From assembly GCF_016097555.1 (NCBI RefSeq), contig NC_054706.1, positions 48,840,160 to 48,904,159 on the forward strand: a stretch of 64,000 nucleotides of DNA, in the 5' to 3' direction. The translations under genes and the position numbers were made by a program. This document shows, piece by piece, positions 21,845 to 56,498 of this stretch. The DNA is from Gigantopelta aegis (lineage: Eukaryota > Mollusca > Gastropoda > Neomphalida > Peltospiridae). The notes below the pieces were generated by a model that saw only the letters and a list, made by a program, of their open reading frames with translations, was not told the origin of the DNA and ran no database searches. Each line of letters begins with the position of its first letter. Within the stretch, counting starts at the first letter, position 1.

Positions 21845-22655
21845 GTCATAATCACAAACCCGGACATTTTTATTTTATCTACTTCCAAAAATCCACAAAC
21901 CAGTCGATACATGGACCGATATTAACACACCACCCGGTCGTCCAATCATTTCAGGCTGTGGATCAGAATCGTACAATATTTCCGAAATTATAGACTTTCA
22001 CTTAAAACCAATTGCAAATAGACATGAGATTTAAGAAAAAAACCCACTGAAGATCTTCTTTCAACATTATCAAAAACAAAAATCCCAAAATATTCATTTT
22101 TGGTTACCCTTGATATTGACTCCATGTACACCAATATAGGTATTGATGCGAGCTATTAGAATTAAGCCTATTAGGAAATGATTTTGAATTTGATAGAGAA
22201 ATGTATCAGCAAGTGTGTGGTTGTCCTATGGGCAAATGTTTTAGTGCAAACTTTGCATCTATCTATGTCGCTGAAAGGGAAGAGGCTGCTTTAAAGAAAT
22301 CGGGCTAAACACCTCTTTTGTACCTCGGATATCCCGACGATATACTTATCATTTGGCCACATTCCAAATAAGCATTTTGGGATTTTTTTAGCTATTAAAT
22401 CAACAAAATGACAATATCAAACTTAAGGCCACAATATCAGATAAATCAGTTGACTTTTTGGATGCAACACTTTTTAAAGGTACACAGTTTGAAACATCAG
22501 GTTACCTAGACTATAAAGTGTTTTCCAAAATCAATGTGCTCTAGTGGCGTCGTTAAATAAAACAAACTTTACTTTTACAAAGTGTTTTCCAAACCCACAG
22601 ACACACACACTAACTTCTCCACTTTTCACCCACGCCACACCTTTAAAGGCATTGC
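21845..22655 (+). mobile_element. Penelope-like retroelement RT relic
   Basis: Peptides in several frames match the Penelope reverse transcriptase: [76 protein letters not shown]-like and KPTDTHTNFSTFHPRHTFKG. The element is broken in several places and lacks a visible GIY-YIG domain. A 49-bp SINE tail sits inside it (22,530-22,578). Its 3' side runs into a family D SINE. Confidence 0.75.
22530..22578 (+). repeat. Ultra-short SINE tail insertion with 15-bp TSD
   Basis: Only the last 49 bp of a SINE (ending acaaactttactttt) is present. It is flanked by the exact direct repeat AAAGTGTTTTCCAAA (22,515-22,529 and 22,579-22,593), so it is a 5'-truncated retroposition event into the Penelope relic. 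Confidence 0.9.
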
Positions 22656-22838
22656 TATAAGTGGTATGTGCTATCCTGTCTTTGAATATAAAAGATCGCT
22701 TGCTACTAATGGAAACATTAAGCGGGTTTCCTCTTTAATACTATATGTCAAAATAATCAAAGGCTTAACTCCCAATAGCCGGTGATTAATAAATCAACGT
22801 GTTCTAGTGGTGTCGTTAAACAACAAACTTTAACTTTT
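22656..22838 (+). repeat. SINE, family D, 5'-truncated
   Basis: Runs from gtggtatgtgctatcctgtc through 'cttaactcccaatagccggtg' to the tail 'gtcgttaaacaacaaacttt'. Confidence 0.75.
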
Positions 22839-22850
22839 GCATAGATACAT

Positions 22851-22927
22851 AATGACCACACACACACACAGATATACACACACAAACACATAGACACAAA
22901 CACACACACAAACACATACAGAGATAA

Positions 22928-22960
<33 letters not shown>

Positions 22961-23333
22961 AACACACACACACACACACACGCGCGCGCGCGCACACACA
23001 AACACATACATAGATAGACACACAAACACACACACACACATACACACACACATACAAACACATACACAGATACACACACATACAAACACACACACACAAA
23101 CACACACACACGCACGCACACACACAAACACACACGCACACACAAACACATACGCACACACATATACACACACACATACACACACACACACAAACACACA
23201 CACAAACACATACACACACACAAACACACACGCACACACACACGCATGCACACACAAACACAAATACACACGCACACACAAACACACACACAAACACACA
23301 CACAAACACACACACGCACACAAACACACACAC
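22851..23333. repeat. Long (CA)n-type microsatellite, about 480 bp
   Basis: Mixed ACAC, CAAACACA and ACGC units. Three long cysteine/valine-rich minus ORFs (167-202 codons) are translations of this tract, not genes. Confidence 0.95.
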
Positions 23334-23389
23334 TCACTTGTACATGCACATGATACATATATTGTATACCGCGATCACAATTTAATGTT

Positions 23390-23515
23390 AGGTGCTGGGT
23401 TCCTATTCCAGCACCGACTCCCATCCATAGAGACTTTTAACAACTCATCTGTGAGGTGTGAGGTCATTAATGATGCTGCCAACTTCTAACTCACTGAACA
23501 CACTAACTACTAATC
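23390..23515 (+). repeat. Diverged tRNA-headed SINE fragment
   Basis: Contains 'gctgggttcctattccagca', 'ccgactcccatcc' and 'ctaactcactgaacacacta', resembling an eroded family C body. An A-rich tract follows. Confidence 0.5.
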
Positions 23516-23582
23516 GGAAGAAAAAGAAAAAAAGAAGAAAAAAAGAAGAAAAAAGAAGAAGAATGCTTCCCAAATTACTTAC

Positions 23583-23619
23583 CAAGTAAGATAACTAACG
23601 CTAGCATTGCATTCCTCAT
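23583..23619 (-). CDS. Candidate signal-peptide start exon
   Basis: On the minus strand ATG opens twelve codons, MRNAMLALVILL, then one base before a consensus donor (G|GTAAGT). The hydrophobic run fits a signal peptide split by a phase-1 intron, a common layout for secreted molluscan proteins. It lies 5 kb upstream, on the same strand, of the cysteine-rich exon at 18.5 kb. That exon enters in phase 2, so a direct splice would be out of frame; an unseen exon would be needed. Weak call. Confidence 0.3.
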
Positions 23620-23639
23620 ATCTGGAGATATCTGAAAAC

Positions 23640-24275
23640 TATGCAATTCGTGCAAAATAACCAGAAACAAACTAGAGCCACAAAGAGACCTAATGTAAAA
23701 CAAAAACTTTTTATACTACCAAACTGGACTAGTCATAGTAACTGTGTACTATTAAAGGCGGAGCCTATCTGCATGGTAAATAAAATAGGTGATATAACCG
23801 CCCATTTTGTAACTGAATATATGATTTGGGAGAACATAACGGATGGTACGCCATTGCCTAACCCATTGGTCTAGCTTGCCATATATTATAAGCAACAGGG
23901 TAAACATCTTCAAAGTTGTGTGACAAATACCGTATACGGTGTGTTCAAACATCTTTACATATCTAACCACGATGCAGTGATATCATACGGAAAAGTGAGC
24001 TACTATCAATGACATAATGGATGCCATCTGATAATGCTGGTAATGTGGTATGACTTTTATGTGAGATGTATCAATCATAATTAGTCTTTGTCTGGTCGCC
24101 GTACATTTCAGAACAAATTGTCAAAATAGTTTTAAAAAATTATACTATTCACAGCAATTTAGGAAACACATATCCTTGAAAACACAACAGCACAGATATA
24201 TTTTAATACTAATCAGGTTTGTATGTTATGCGTTTAAATGTGGCTCTTGTTTAGGTTAACTGTGATAACGAAAAT
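23640..24275. other. Unassigned DNA
   Basis: No gene or repeat recognised. A 77-codon + ORF (23,641-23,874) has no recognisable features. Confidence 0.45.
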
Positions 24276-24402
24276 GCTGCATCAGGTCAAGTCATGTCAG
24301 AGAGTTTAACGTGCACATTCAGAGCAAGCTGTTGTAGCGCACGCCGATCCAGGGCGTAGGTGTCGGCCTCAGCCGGTTCCTCCGTCCAGGACAGTGCTGC
24401 AT
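24276..24402 (+). repeat. Interspersed repeat (also at 55.15 kb)
   Basis: Shares 'acgtgcacattcagagcaag', 'ctgttgtagcgcacgcc' and 'cctccgtccaggacag' with 55,153-55,346. Probably the 5' part of a SINE or LINE; its family is not known to me. Confidence 0.6.
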
Positions 24403-24788
24403 CTCATTTGTTTTTGTTTAAATACATATGCAGTGATATGACATATGCCTTTAACACATTGACCTATACTAATTGAAAACACCCATATTTACATAAATAC
24501 TGCGACATCTAGAAAACATAAACATTCAGTACCTTTAATTCTTTCAATTGTTGAACTGTGTAAATACAACTATTGTTTCAGGTTTGGGATAACACGCTAA
24601 CTCGCATTAAATAACAAAGTGGACCATGTATTACAAGGAAACAAATATATAAACCAGTTTTGTTACGTTTCAATGTGGGTGATTATATATGAATAACATC
24701 ACAATGCTGAACTGTCAACGAAAATATCAAACATGAACAATAGTAAAATACTTAACATTTCTTCTGGTACGGTAACAAATTAATGCAG

Positions 24789-24912
24789 TGGTAACAGCGG
24801 GTTTCCTCTCTCAATATCTGTGTGGTCCTTAACCATATGTTTGACGCCATATAACCGTCAATAAAATGTGCTGGAGTGCGTCGTAAAATGAAACATTTCC
24901 TTCCTTCCTTCA
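24789..24912 (+). repeat. SINE, family B, tail only
   Basis: Starts in 'aacagcgggtttcctctc' and continues 'gtgtggtccttaaccatatg' to 'catttccttccttcctt'. Confidence 0.8.
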
Positions 24913-24924
24913 CTATTTTTGACT

Positions 24925-25290
24925 TGTCTTTGATAAAAAATTTAACTCCAGTTTCATTTAGTGTACTCTTTTGTAACTTTGTTTTATATATGTAAGACTA
25001 TACGTTAAAAATTAAACAATTTACAAAAAGTGTTTTTACTATTTATAATTCCAAATAAAACTGTGGTTCTATTCATCTGGATAAAATCACTTTTTTGTAA
25101 TAAACCATTTTCTATAGTTCTGCAGAGTTCGACACCTTTAGGGCAATCATAAAATAGATGTTGAAGTGTTTCTGGCTTGTGTGAGCATAAATTACAAATA
25201 TTAGAATCAATTAAGTTGATTTTGTGTAGAAAGGTATTTGTTTGTATAATGCTATGTAAAATTTGCTACTGGAACCACAACAGTGGTGGG
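24925..25290 (-). pseudogene. LINE C-terminal zinc-knuckle relic
   Basis: On the minus strand one frame reads HSIIQTNTFLHKINL, then ICNLCSHKPETLQHLFYDCP and KGVELC. The C-x2-C-x8-H-x4-C pattern with ET-x-x-HLF is the C-terminal knuckle found in many LINE ORF2 proteins (for example Tx1/L1-like and CR1-like). No RT is preserved, so the clade is uncertain. Confidence 0.6.
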
Positions 25291-25476
25291 TCTTTCAAAG
25301 AGCAAAATGGTAAACTGTAATACTTTACCAGTTCTGAAGAGGTAAAAACACATATTTATTCTGAATATTTAATCTGTGATGTACTTATACTTTATTTAGT
25401 AAATCTTATTTTGCAAACATTTATTCATCCAGTGACTGTTTAAAACACGGAGCAAACCCATCATATACCAACCTCG

Positions 25477-25527
<51 letters not shown>

Positions 25528-25925
25528 CCCATAGGAATAGCTACTAATATCGTGAATGTATCCCAGTTAGAAGCCGAGATAAATTGCATTTCCTATTTCG
25601 TGAAGTTCATGGTGACCATCTTGAATTTCTATGTAATATTTTAAAGAGCTAGGGTAAAAGTTATTTTCATCCAAGTAAAGAGAGATTTATGCATTTATAA
25701 ATAACAATGTCACCTAGACAGCTAGAAACTGAAATAATAATTATTTGTAGAATTTCGTGACAGTTTCTTGGTTATATTGACATACATATTGAATTTATAT
25801 TATATGTAACTAACTAAAACATTTCAAAGGTAACACATATCAATTCTTAGACATATACTGAGGAATAACTGTTAATATTATGAATACACCTCAGTTGGAA
25901 GTCTAGACATTACATTTAATGTTTA
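25291..25925. other. AT-rich DNA with (AT)n tract
   Basis: A pure (AT)n at 25,481-25,521; otherwise anonymous AT-rich sequence. Confidence 0.5.
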
Positions 25926-26270
25926 GGGACCGGCCTTGGTGGTGTCGTGGTTAGGCCATCGGTCAACAGGCTGGTAGATACTGGGTTCGGATCCCAGTCG
26001 AGGCATGGGATTTTTAAATCCAGATACCGACTCCAAACCCTGAGTGAATGCTCCGCAAGGCTCAATGGGTAAGTGTAAACCACTTGCACCGACCAGTGAT
26101 CCATAACTGGTTCAACAAGGGCCATGGTTTGTGCTGTCCTGCCTATGGGAAGCGCAAATAAAAGATCCCTTGCTGCCTGTCGTAAACGAGTAGCTTATGT
26201 GGCGACAGCGGGTTTCCTCTAAAAACAGTGTCAGAATGACCATATGTTTGACGTCCAATAACCGTGCCAC
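25926..26270 (+). repeat. SINE, family A, 3'-truncated
   Basis: Complete head (ccggccttggtggtgtcgtg, GGGTTCGGATCCC) and body; the sequence departs from the tail after 'gacgtccaataaccg'. Confidence 0.85.
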
Positions 26271-26395
26271 ACACCTGTCATTCCCCATCAGCTTTTAGCT
26301 GTGGCCTTAGTCTGACCACTTCGGAGAGTGTTCAGTAGTTACTTCTGGCATTGTTAAGAGGCACTTAGTTAGTTAGTTAGTTAGTTTATTGTACA

Positions 26396-26490
26396 GCAGC
26401 TAATATTTTATGCAGCAAAATATATTTAATCTGTAATTAAATATCGATAACATCTTAAAAATTGCACCAAACTCACGAATGTCCCTTTAA
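26396..26490. mobile_element. TTAA-type MITE fragment (right end)
   Basis: The right half of the AGGGACATTCC family: 'gcagctaatattttatgcag' through 'tcacgaatgtcccttt' to TTAA. The left half is absent. Confidence 0.7.
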
Positions 26491-27512
26491 CAAACACAAC
26501 ACAACGCAGTGTGCTTAAAATGTACCGTGTTCTTGACTCTAGCTAGCACCTTTAACGAATACAGCATAATGCAGTGTGCTTAAAATGTACCGTGTTCTTG
26601 ACTCTAGCTAGCACCTTTAACGAATATAACACAATGCAGTGTGCTTAAAATGTACCGTGTTCTTGACTCTAGCTAGCACTTTTAACGAACACAACACATT
26701 GCAGTGTGCTTAAAATGTACCGTGTTCTTGACTAGAATTATCACCGTTACCAAACACGACACAATGAATCAATGCAGTGTAATATGAATATAACCTTATT
26801 GCGTTCTTGACTAGAGCTAGCACATTTAACGAACACAATACATAATACAGTGTGACTAAAATTGTACCGTAGCTTGTACCTTTAACGAACACGGCAACAC
26901 ACAGTGTAGTGTGTCTAAAATTGTACCGTGTTCTTGACTAGAGACAGCACCTTTAGCAAACACAACACAAAATGCATTGTTTCTAAAACGACAGGCCTCG
27001 GTGGTGTCGTGGTTAAGCCATCGGACATAAGGTTGGTAGGTACAGGGTTCGTATCCCTGTACCGGCTCCCACCCAGAACGAGTTTCAACGACTCAATGGA
27101 TAAGTGAAAGGCCACTAAACCCTCTTCTCTCTCACTAACCACTAACAGTTAAGAACTAACCCGCTGTCCTGGACAGACATCCCAGATAGCTGAGGTGTGT
27201 GTGTCCAGGACAGCGTGTTTGAACCTTAATTGGACATAAGCACGAAAATAAGTTGAAATAAATGTTTCTAAAATTGAATCGTGTTCTTGATTAGAGATAG
27301 CACCTTTAACAATGCAGTGTAATGACAATAAAATGTGTATCGTGAATAAAACTGTATTGTGTTCTCAACTATGGCTAGTTCCTTGATCAAACACAACAAC
27401 ACAATGCTATGTGACTAAAATTGCATTGTGTTCTTGACTAGACCTAGCACCTTTAACGTACAGACTCAATGCAGCGTGACTACCATTGTACAGTGTTCTT
27501 CATTAATGTTAT
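26491..27512 (+). repeat. 65-bp minisatellite interrupted by a SINE
   Basis: 'GCAGTGTGCTTAAAATGTAC' starts at 26,506, 26,571, 26,636 and 26,701, exactly 65 bp apart. Later units are more diverged ('accgtgttcttgactagagc', 'cacctttaacgaacac'). The array continues past a family C SINE (26,989-27,262) to about 27,510. Confidence 0.85.
26989..27262 (+). repeat. SINE, family C, with 11-bp TSD
   Basis: The exact repeat TGTTTCTAAAA flanks it (26,978-26,988 and 27,263-27,273). The head gcctcggtggtgtcgtggtt and tail aagttgaaataa are complete. Inserted into the 65-bp array. Confidence 0.9.
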
Positions 27513-28263
27513 ATGGGCGGGACGTAGCCCAGTGGTAAAGCGCTCCAGGGTCGATCCCCATCGGTGGGCCCATTGTGCTATTTCTCGTTCAAGCTAGTGC
27601 ACCACGACTGGTACATCGAAGGTCGTGGTATGTGCTATCCTGTTTATGCATGGGCGGGTCGTAGCCCAGTGGTAAAGCGCTCCAGGATCGATCCCCGTCG
27701 GTGGGCCCATTGGTCTATTTCTCGTTCCAGCCAGTGCACCACGACTGGTATATCAAAGGCCGAGGTATGTGCTGTCCTGTCTGTGGGATGGCGCATATAA
27801 AAAATCCATTGTTGCTAATCGAAAAGAGTAGCCCGTGAAATGCCGACAGCGGGTTTCCTCTCTCAATATCTGTGTGGTCCTTAACCATATGTCCGACGCC
27901 ATATAATCGTAAATAAAATGTGTTGAGTGCGTCGTTAAATAAAACAATTGTATATGGGCGGGACGTAGCCCAGTGGTAAAGCGCTCCAGGATCGATCCCC
28001 GTCGGTGGGCCCATTGGTCTATTTCTCGTTCAAGCCAGTGCACCACGACTGGTATATCAAAGACCGTGGTATGTGCTGTCCTGTCTGTGGGATGGCACAT
28101 ATAAAAAAATACATTGTTGCTAATCGAAAAGAATAGCCCATGAAGTGTCGACAGCGGGTTTCCTCTCTCAATATCTGTGTGGTCCTTAACCGTATGTCCG
28201 ACGCCATATAATCGTAAATAAAATGTTTTGAGTGCGTCGTTAAAATAAAAAAAATTCCTTCCT
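27513..28263 (+). repeat. Three tandem family B SINE copies
   Basis: Units start at about 27,513 (5' part only), 27,652 and 27,953. All three carry the same head deletion ('aagcgctccagg(a/g)tcgat', lacking the usual 'gcttgatgcgcggtcgg'), so they arose by local duplication rather than by three independent insertions. The minus ORFs at 27,715-28,312 are shadows. Confidence 0.8.
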
Positions 28264-29047
28264 TCCTTGCATTAATTTTATCTACAAGAAAAGTGACACA
28301 GACAAATGCCAAGCAAACGAACTCTTGTCTAGGTCATACTAGGTGCGCTTTGCCATGGCTGTAACCACAGATAAGCATGTACCTATCTGATAAACTATTA
28401 ATATAAATAAAAAAATCCAAAAGGAATCGATGCGACCGACAACATGATTCGTTTAGTAGTAAGGTAGAGTATGCATATACGTTTTAAGTAATAATCTTAT
28501 AGCAATATACTTTACAAACTGATATTACTCAATGTGTGAGCTTGATTAAAAAGGAAAAAGAAAAGAAATACCTATGATAATATGAACAGTTTCTGCTTAG
28601 CATTTAATGTATTGGATCTAGAACAAAATATATAGTCGAACCAGTTAAATCGGTCATCTCTGTTTAGTACATGTTGTATTCTGGTCTTAAAAGCCTCCGT
28701 GTTGGTCGTTCGAGTTCTGTAATATAAAATAGTACAAATTGCATTGACCTGTACCAAGCAGTCACCTGACTTCAAGGGCCATTTATTGAGAATTCAGTGG
28801 GTGGCTGATTAACACAGGTTGTACTGTATTGCGTCAAATACGTTCACCATAACCCTGGACAATGCGGTCTTCGAGATTAAAGTATGTGTATGAGACGACA
28901 TATGTTTCTGCAAAATATCAGTACATAGGAACAAACGGCCAATATGCAGTAGTGACATATCTTTCACCTTAAAACTGTATTTGAAGACCGTAATATTCAC
29001 AACGACGGTTTTAGAGGTCAAAGGGGCACACTCAATGAAAAATAAAT
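28264..29047. other. Unassigned DNA
   Basis: No gene or recognised repeat. Two minus ORFs of 67 and 118 codons have no recognisable domains. Confidence 0.45.
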
Positions 29048-29049
29048 CG

Positions 29050-29427
<378 letters not shown>

Positions 29428-29640
29428 GGTATTGGTTTGGATTTCAATTGCATGAACATAATCCAAAGAACAGCTTGTGTTATTTTGGTGGATACCCGAT
29501 AAAGATTTTCAATATAGTATATATTTGTTTATCAATATTCTTGAAACAAAAGACCCACTGTTTACACGGAGTGAAAACACATATACTAAAAAATCAATAT
29601 ATTGCACCCATCCATTACCTGGACATTCCATAGTTAAAAT

Positions 29641-29976
29641 TAAAGTTTGTTTTGTTTAACGTTACCACTGGAGCACATTGATTTATTAATCATCTGGTAT
29701 TGGATGTTAAACATTTGGTGATTTTCACATATAGGCATCACGTCGGTGGGCCCATTGAGCTATTTCTCGTTCCAGCCAGTGCACCACCTCTGGTATATCA
29801 AAGGCTGTGGTTTGTGATATCATGTCTATGGGTTGGCGCATATAACAGATCCCATGCTACTAATGGAAAAAATGAAGCGGGTTTTCTCTATAAGACTTTG
29901 TGTCAAAATTGCCAATTGTTTGACATCCAATAGTCGATGTGCTCTAGTGATGGCATTAAACAACACAAACTTCTAC
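29641..29976. repeat. Head-to-head fragments of SINE family D (inverted pair)
   Basis: 29,641-29,735 is a minus-strand tail (aaagtttgttttgtttaacg ... catttggtgattttcacata). It abuts 29,736-29,976, a plus-strand copy running from 'cgtcggtgggcccattgagc' to its tail. The junction lies just upstream of the exon at 29,988 and could fold as a hairpin in the transcript. Confidence 0.7.
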
Positions 29977-29987
29977 TTCTTTTGCAG

Positions 29988-53177
<23,190 letters not shown>

Positions 53178-53257
53178 GGGAAACAAAATCATAAAATAAA
53201 AAATAAATTTTTTGAAAAAATAGCTCCATATCTTTGTGTCTTTTTTATCCTTCAACA

Positions 53258-53590
53258 GGCTGGTAGGTACTGGGTTCGGATCCCAGTCGAGGCATGGAAT
53301 TTTTAATCCAGATACCGACTCCAAACCCTGAGTGAGTGCTCCGCAAGGCTCAATGGGTAGTGATCCATAACTGGTACAACAAAGGCCATGGTTTGTGCTA
53401 TCCTGCCTGTGGGAAGCGCAAATAAAAGATCCCTTGCTGCCTGTCGTAAAAGAGTAGCCTATGTGACGACAGCAGGTTTCCTCTAAAAAAATATGTGTGG
53501 TTCTTAACCATATGTCAGACGCCATATAACCGTAAATAAAATGTGTTGAGTGCGTCGTTAAATAAAACACTTCTTTCTTTCTTTTCATCC
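53258..53590 (+). repeat. SINE, head A with tail B (chimera)
   Basis: 'caacaggctggtaggtactg' and GGGTTCGGATCCC (family A), then tail 'tggttcttaaccatatgtca' and 'tgagtgcgtcgttaaataaa' (family B type). Confidence 0.8.
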
Positions 53591-53621
53591 TTCAAAATAA
53601 CGTTAGTTAAGGAGAAATAGC

Positions 53622-53887
53622 TGTCTCGGTTGTGGCGTGGTTAAGCCATTAGACCTAAGGCTGGTAGGTAACGGGTTCGCAACTAGGTACCGGTTCCCAC
53701 CCAGAGATAGTTTTAAAGACACAATGATATGTGTGTGTGTGTGTACGGCCAGTGGGGTAGTGTAGAATTCTCTCTCATTAACCACGAAAAACTCAGCACT
53801 GTGTAACAAAGCACCTACCCACTCCTGTAGACATCCAATCCAGATAACTAAGGTGTGTCGCCAGGAAAACGTGCTTGAACTGTATTT
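53622..53887 (+). repeat. SINE, family C, diverged
   Basis: 'gtctcggttgtggcgtggtt', 'ggtaccggttcccacccag' and 'ctaaggtgtgtcgccagg'; it carries a small (GT)n expansion at 53,730-53,743. Confidence 0.7.
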
Positions 53888-53950
53888 ATATATAAACAGG
53901 GATCTAAAGTAAAAAAAAATTAAGGCAGAATAACATAATATATCTCAACT

Positions 53951-53969
53951 CTCGCTCCCTCCCTCTCCC

Positions 53970-54062
<93 letters not shown>
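53951..54062. repeat. (CT)n then (TATG)n microsatellites
   Basis: CT tract to 54,062, then TATG repeats to about 54,090; a second (TATG)n at about 54,381-54,410. Confidence 0.95.
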
Positions 54063-54067
<5 letters not shown>

Positions 54068-54204
54068 GTATGTATGTATGTATGTATTATTATTATTTAT
54101 ATGTATGTACGTGTGTATTGATATATGAATATCTATATATTGTATGTATGTCGAGGTTGACTGTTACATAGATATTAACGCACTGGCACAGGGGATAATT
54201 AAAT

Positions 54205-54330
54205 ACTTTCTGGCCTCACAAATTGTCCCATGCCGTTGCTAGGACTCGAACCTGTGGCACCGAATCGCTCGCAAATTGCGAGACTAACCACAATGCGCTC
54301 TGAGCTATCGAGGCATCCATAAAAAGGATG
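54205..54330 (-). repeat. tRNA-derived SINE head, fourth type
   Basis: The minus strand reads GATAGCTCAGAGCG (A-box-like) and GGTTCGAGTCC (perfect B box) about 45 bp apart. The flanks do not form a 7-bp acceptor stem, so this is more likely a SINE head than a tRNA gene. Confidence 0.5.
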
Positions 54331-55152
54331 CTCTTTAACTCAACCACATGCATGGGGCCTACAATCTACGCCGTCGATCGATGTATGTATGTATGTATGT
54401 ATGTATGTATTATTATTATTATTATTTATTTATTTTACTGGTTTGACATCATCAAGTCAATTTTCATAATTTAACAAACAGACAGTAATGCTGATCGATT
54501 TCCTTTATTCAGAAGAAGGAAGAGATTAGTTGAACGGCTTACGATAAATATGTTACATATTGTAAAGGTTTATTCTTGTGACCAAACGTTTTATGCTAAT
54601 TAGGCCTAACGCGAACGTCAAAGAATTACGTTTCTCTGTATCCGATGTAACAGTCGTTCCGATTGTATTGTTGAAATGGCCGACATTGATTGACACCAGT
54701 TTTCGTAGGACTTTAGACTTATGAGCGCTGACGTACGCCTAAGACCAGTTCCTTCAACATTAAACTGCTCTTATCGACTACATACTTCAATCGTGTACCT
54801 AACAACACGGCAAGAAAATACGTCCTGTCAGAGGGAATTCACTGGCAGTTAAGTACTTACCATTATGACCCGCCATCTGTAGCGATATTGTTGACTTAGT
54901 TGATGTATTTACGATATGGTGACGTGTTACTACGATAAACAAACAATATAGTTAGTTGTGTACCGCAAGTCCCTAGATTTAAATACAGTGATAAACCAAT
55001 CTGGAGTTCACCCAGATTGACGTCTGCTAGACTGGTTTATTGCGCTTCACGTATGACCAGCTTCAGGAACCAGTCAAAATAGTTCGCAAACGCTAGCGAA
55101 AAACGGCTGAATGAACACAGCCCAGAGGCTTGTTTGTTAGGGCGAGAGATCC
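54331..55152. other. Unassigned DNA
   Basis: No gene; includes the third 'AACCAGTCAAAATAGTTCGC' copy at 55,068. Confidence 0.45.
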
Positions 55153-55346
55153 GATCGCAGGTCAGGTCAGGTCATAGGGCTTTACGTGCACATTCAGAGC
55201 AAGCTGTTGTAGCGCACGCCTATTCTGGGCACAAGAGCCGGCCAAGGCCTGCTCCTCTGTCCAGGACAGGAAAGGTGGGGATGGGAAGGAGGAGGGACTG
55301 CCTGCACTGACAGGTGCAAGGAAGCACCAGCGGCTCGACCGTGGTC
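55153..55346 (+). repeat. Interspersed repeat (partner of 24.28 kb)
   Basis: 'acgtgcacattcagagcaag', 'ctgttgtagcgcacgcc', 'ctctgtccaggacagg'; this copy extends further right than the one at 24.28 kb. Confidence 0.6.
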
Positions 55347-56165
55347 AGATCCGATCACAATCTGTCGTTAGACTTTATTGAGTTTCAGATTCCTTGGCGG
55401 CCATCTTGAATATTTTAAATTGCTCAAGGGTGACAACTTTTCACCCACCTGGATATCACTACATACACCCAAAACATAAATAAACACCAATAATAATAAT
55501 AATAATAATAATAATTAATTTGCCACCTATTATATATGCAAGCATCTAGTATTAGCATTACCAACCCAAGTTTAGTTTTCCCATTTTTCTTTTTTAGCAC
55601 TTTCATTCACACTACAAATCTATTTTGCTTGATATTCTATATACATGTATTAACTTTGTTCTGATTATTTATTGTAGTCTTTCTTCAGGTTTCACTTTAT
55701 CTGCACTGTTAAGTTGTCCTGCTTTATGTTTTGTGTATTTACTTTGTTTCAAATATTTGTAGTTATATTAGTCGCCTATTATGTTATAATATTTGTAATT
55801 AGGAGAAAGCCTCGTAAGTTGAATAACTTGTGCCCAATCCTTTTGTATATTACATGCAATAAATATGTTTCCAACCCGAGCAGCGATGATTTTTTTACTT
55901 CTTTTTTTCTTTAAATTATGTGTTGGTTTTTGTGGGGTTTTGTAATGAAAGCACATGTTGCACCGTATCCTGGTCATATGTGCGGTCAACTCCGCAACTG
56001 GATAATTATGGCAGTGAAAATTAAACATGTACACAAGTACACAAACCAAAAACACTAGTACACTTTCAAGACGAATCATTTCCATTTAGTGATGTGTTGA
56101 GCAAGTTTGCATTCTCATTTGACATTTCTTTATTATTATTATTAGTTTTTAAATCGGCATTTTGA
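55347..56165. other. Unassigned AT-rich DNA
   Basis: (AAT)n at 55,490-55,515; no recognisable gene. Confidence 0.45.
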
Positions 56166-56498
56166 AGAAAGAAAGGAAGGAAATTTTTTATTTAACGACG
56201 CACTCAACACGTTTTTATTTACGATTTTATGGCGTTGGACACATATATATATATAGTTAATGGCCACAGAGGAAACCCGCTGTCGCCACTTCATGGGCTA
56301 CTATTTTCGATTAGCAACAAGGGATTTTTTTATATGCACCATCCCATAGACAGGGTAGTAGATACCACGGCCTTTGATATACCAGTCGTGGTGCACAGGC
56401 TGGAACGAGAAATAGCCCAATGGGCCCACCGACGGGGATCGATCCCAGACCGACCCCACATCGAGCGAGCGTTGTACCACTGGACTACGTCCCGCCCC
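56166..56498 (-). repeat. SINE, family B (near full length)
   Basis: Complement from 'gaaaggaaggaaatttttta' to head 'ctggactacgtcccgcc'. Confidence 0.85.

Noticed and set aside
22757-23424. Three long cysteine/valine-rich minus ORFs (167-202 codons)
   Set aside because: They are translations of a (CA)n-type microsatellite; there is no start context or non-repeat domain.
27564-28312. Several 78-115 codon ORFs
   Set aside because: Both-strand translations of SINE copies; the same peptide pattern recurs at every family B/D SINE in the window.
54205-54330. tRNA gene on the minus strand
   Set aside because: A- and B-box-like sequences are present but no acceptor stem or standard cloverleaf length; more likely a SINE head.
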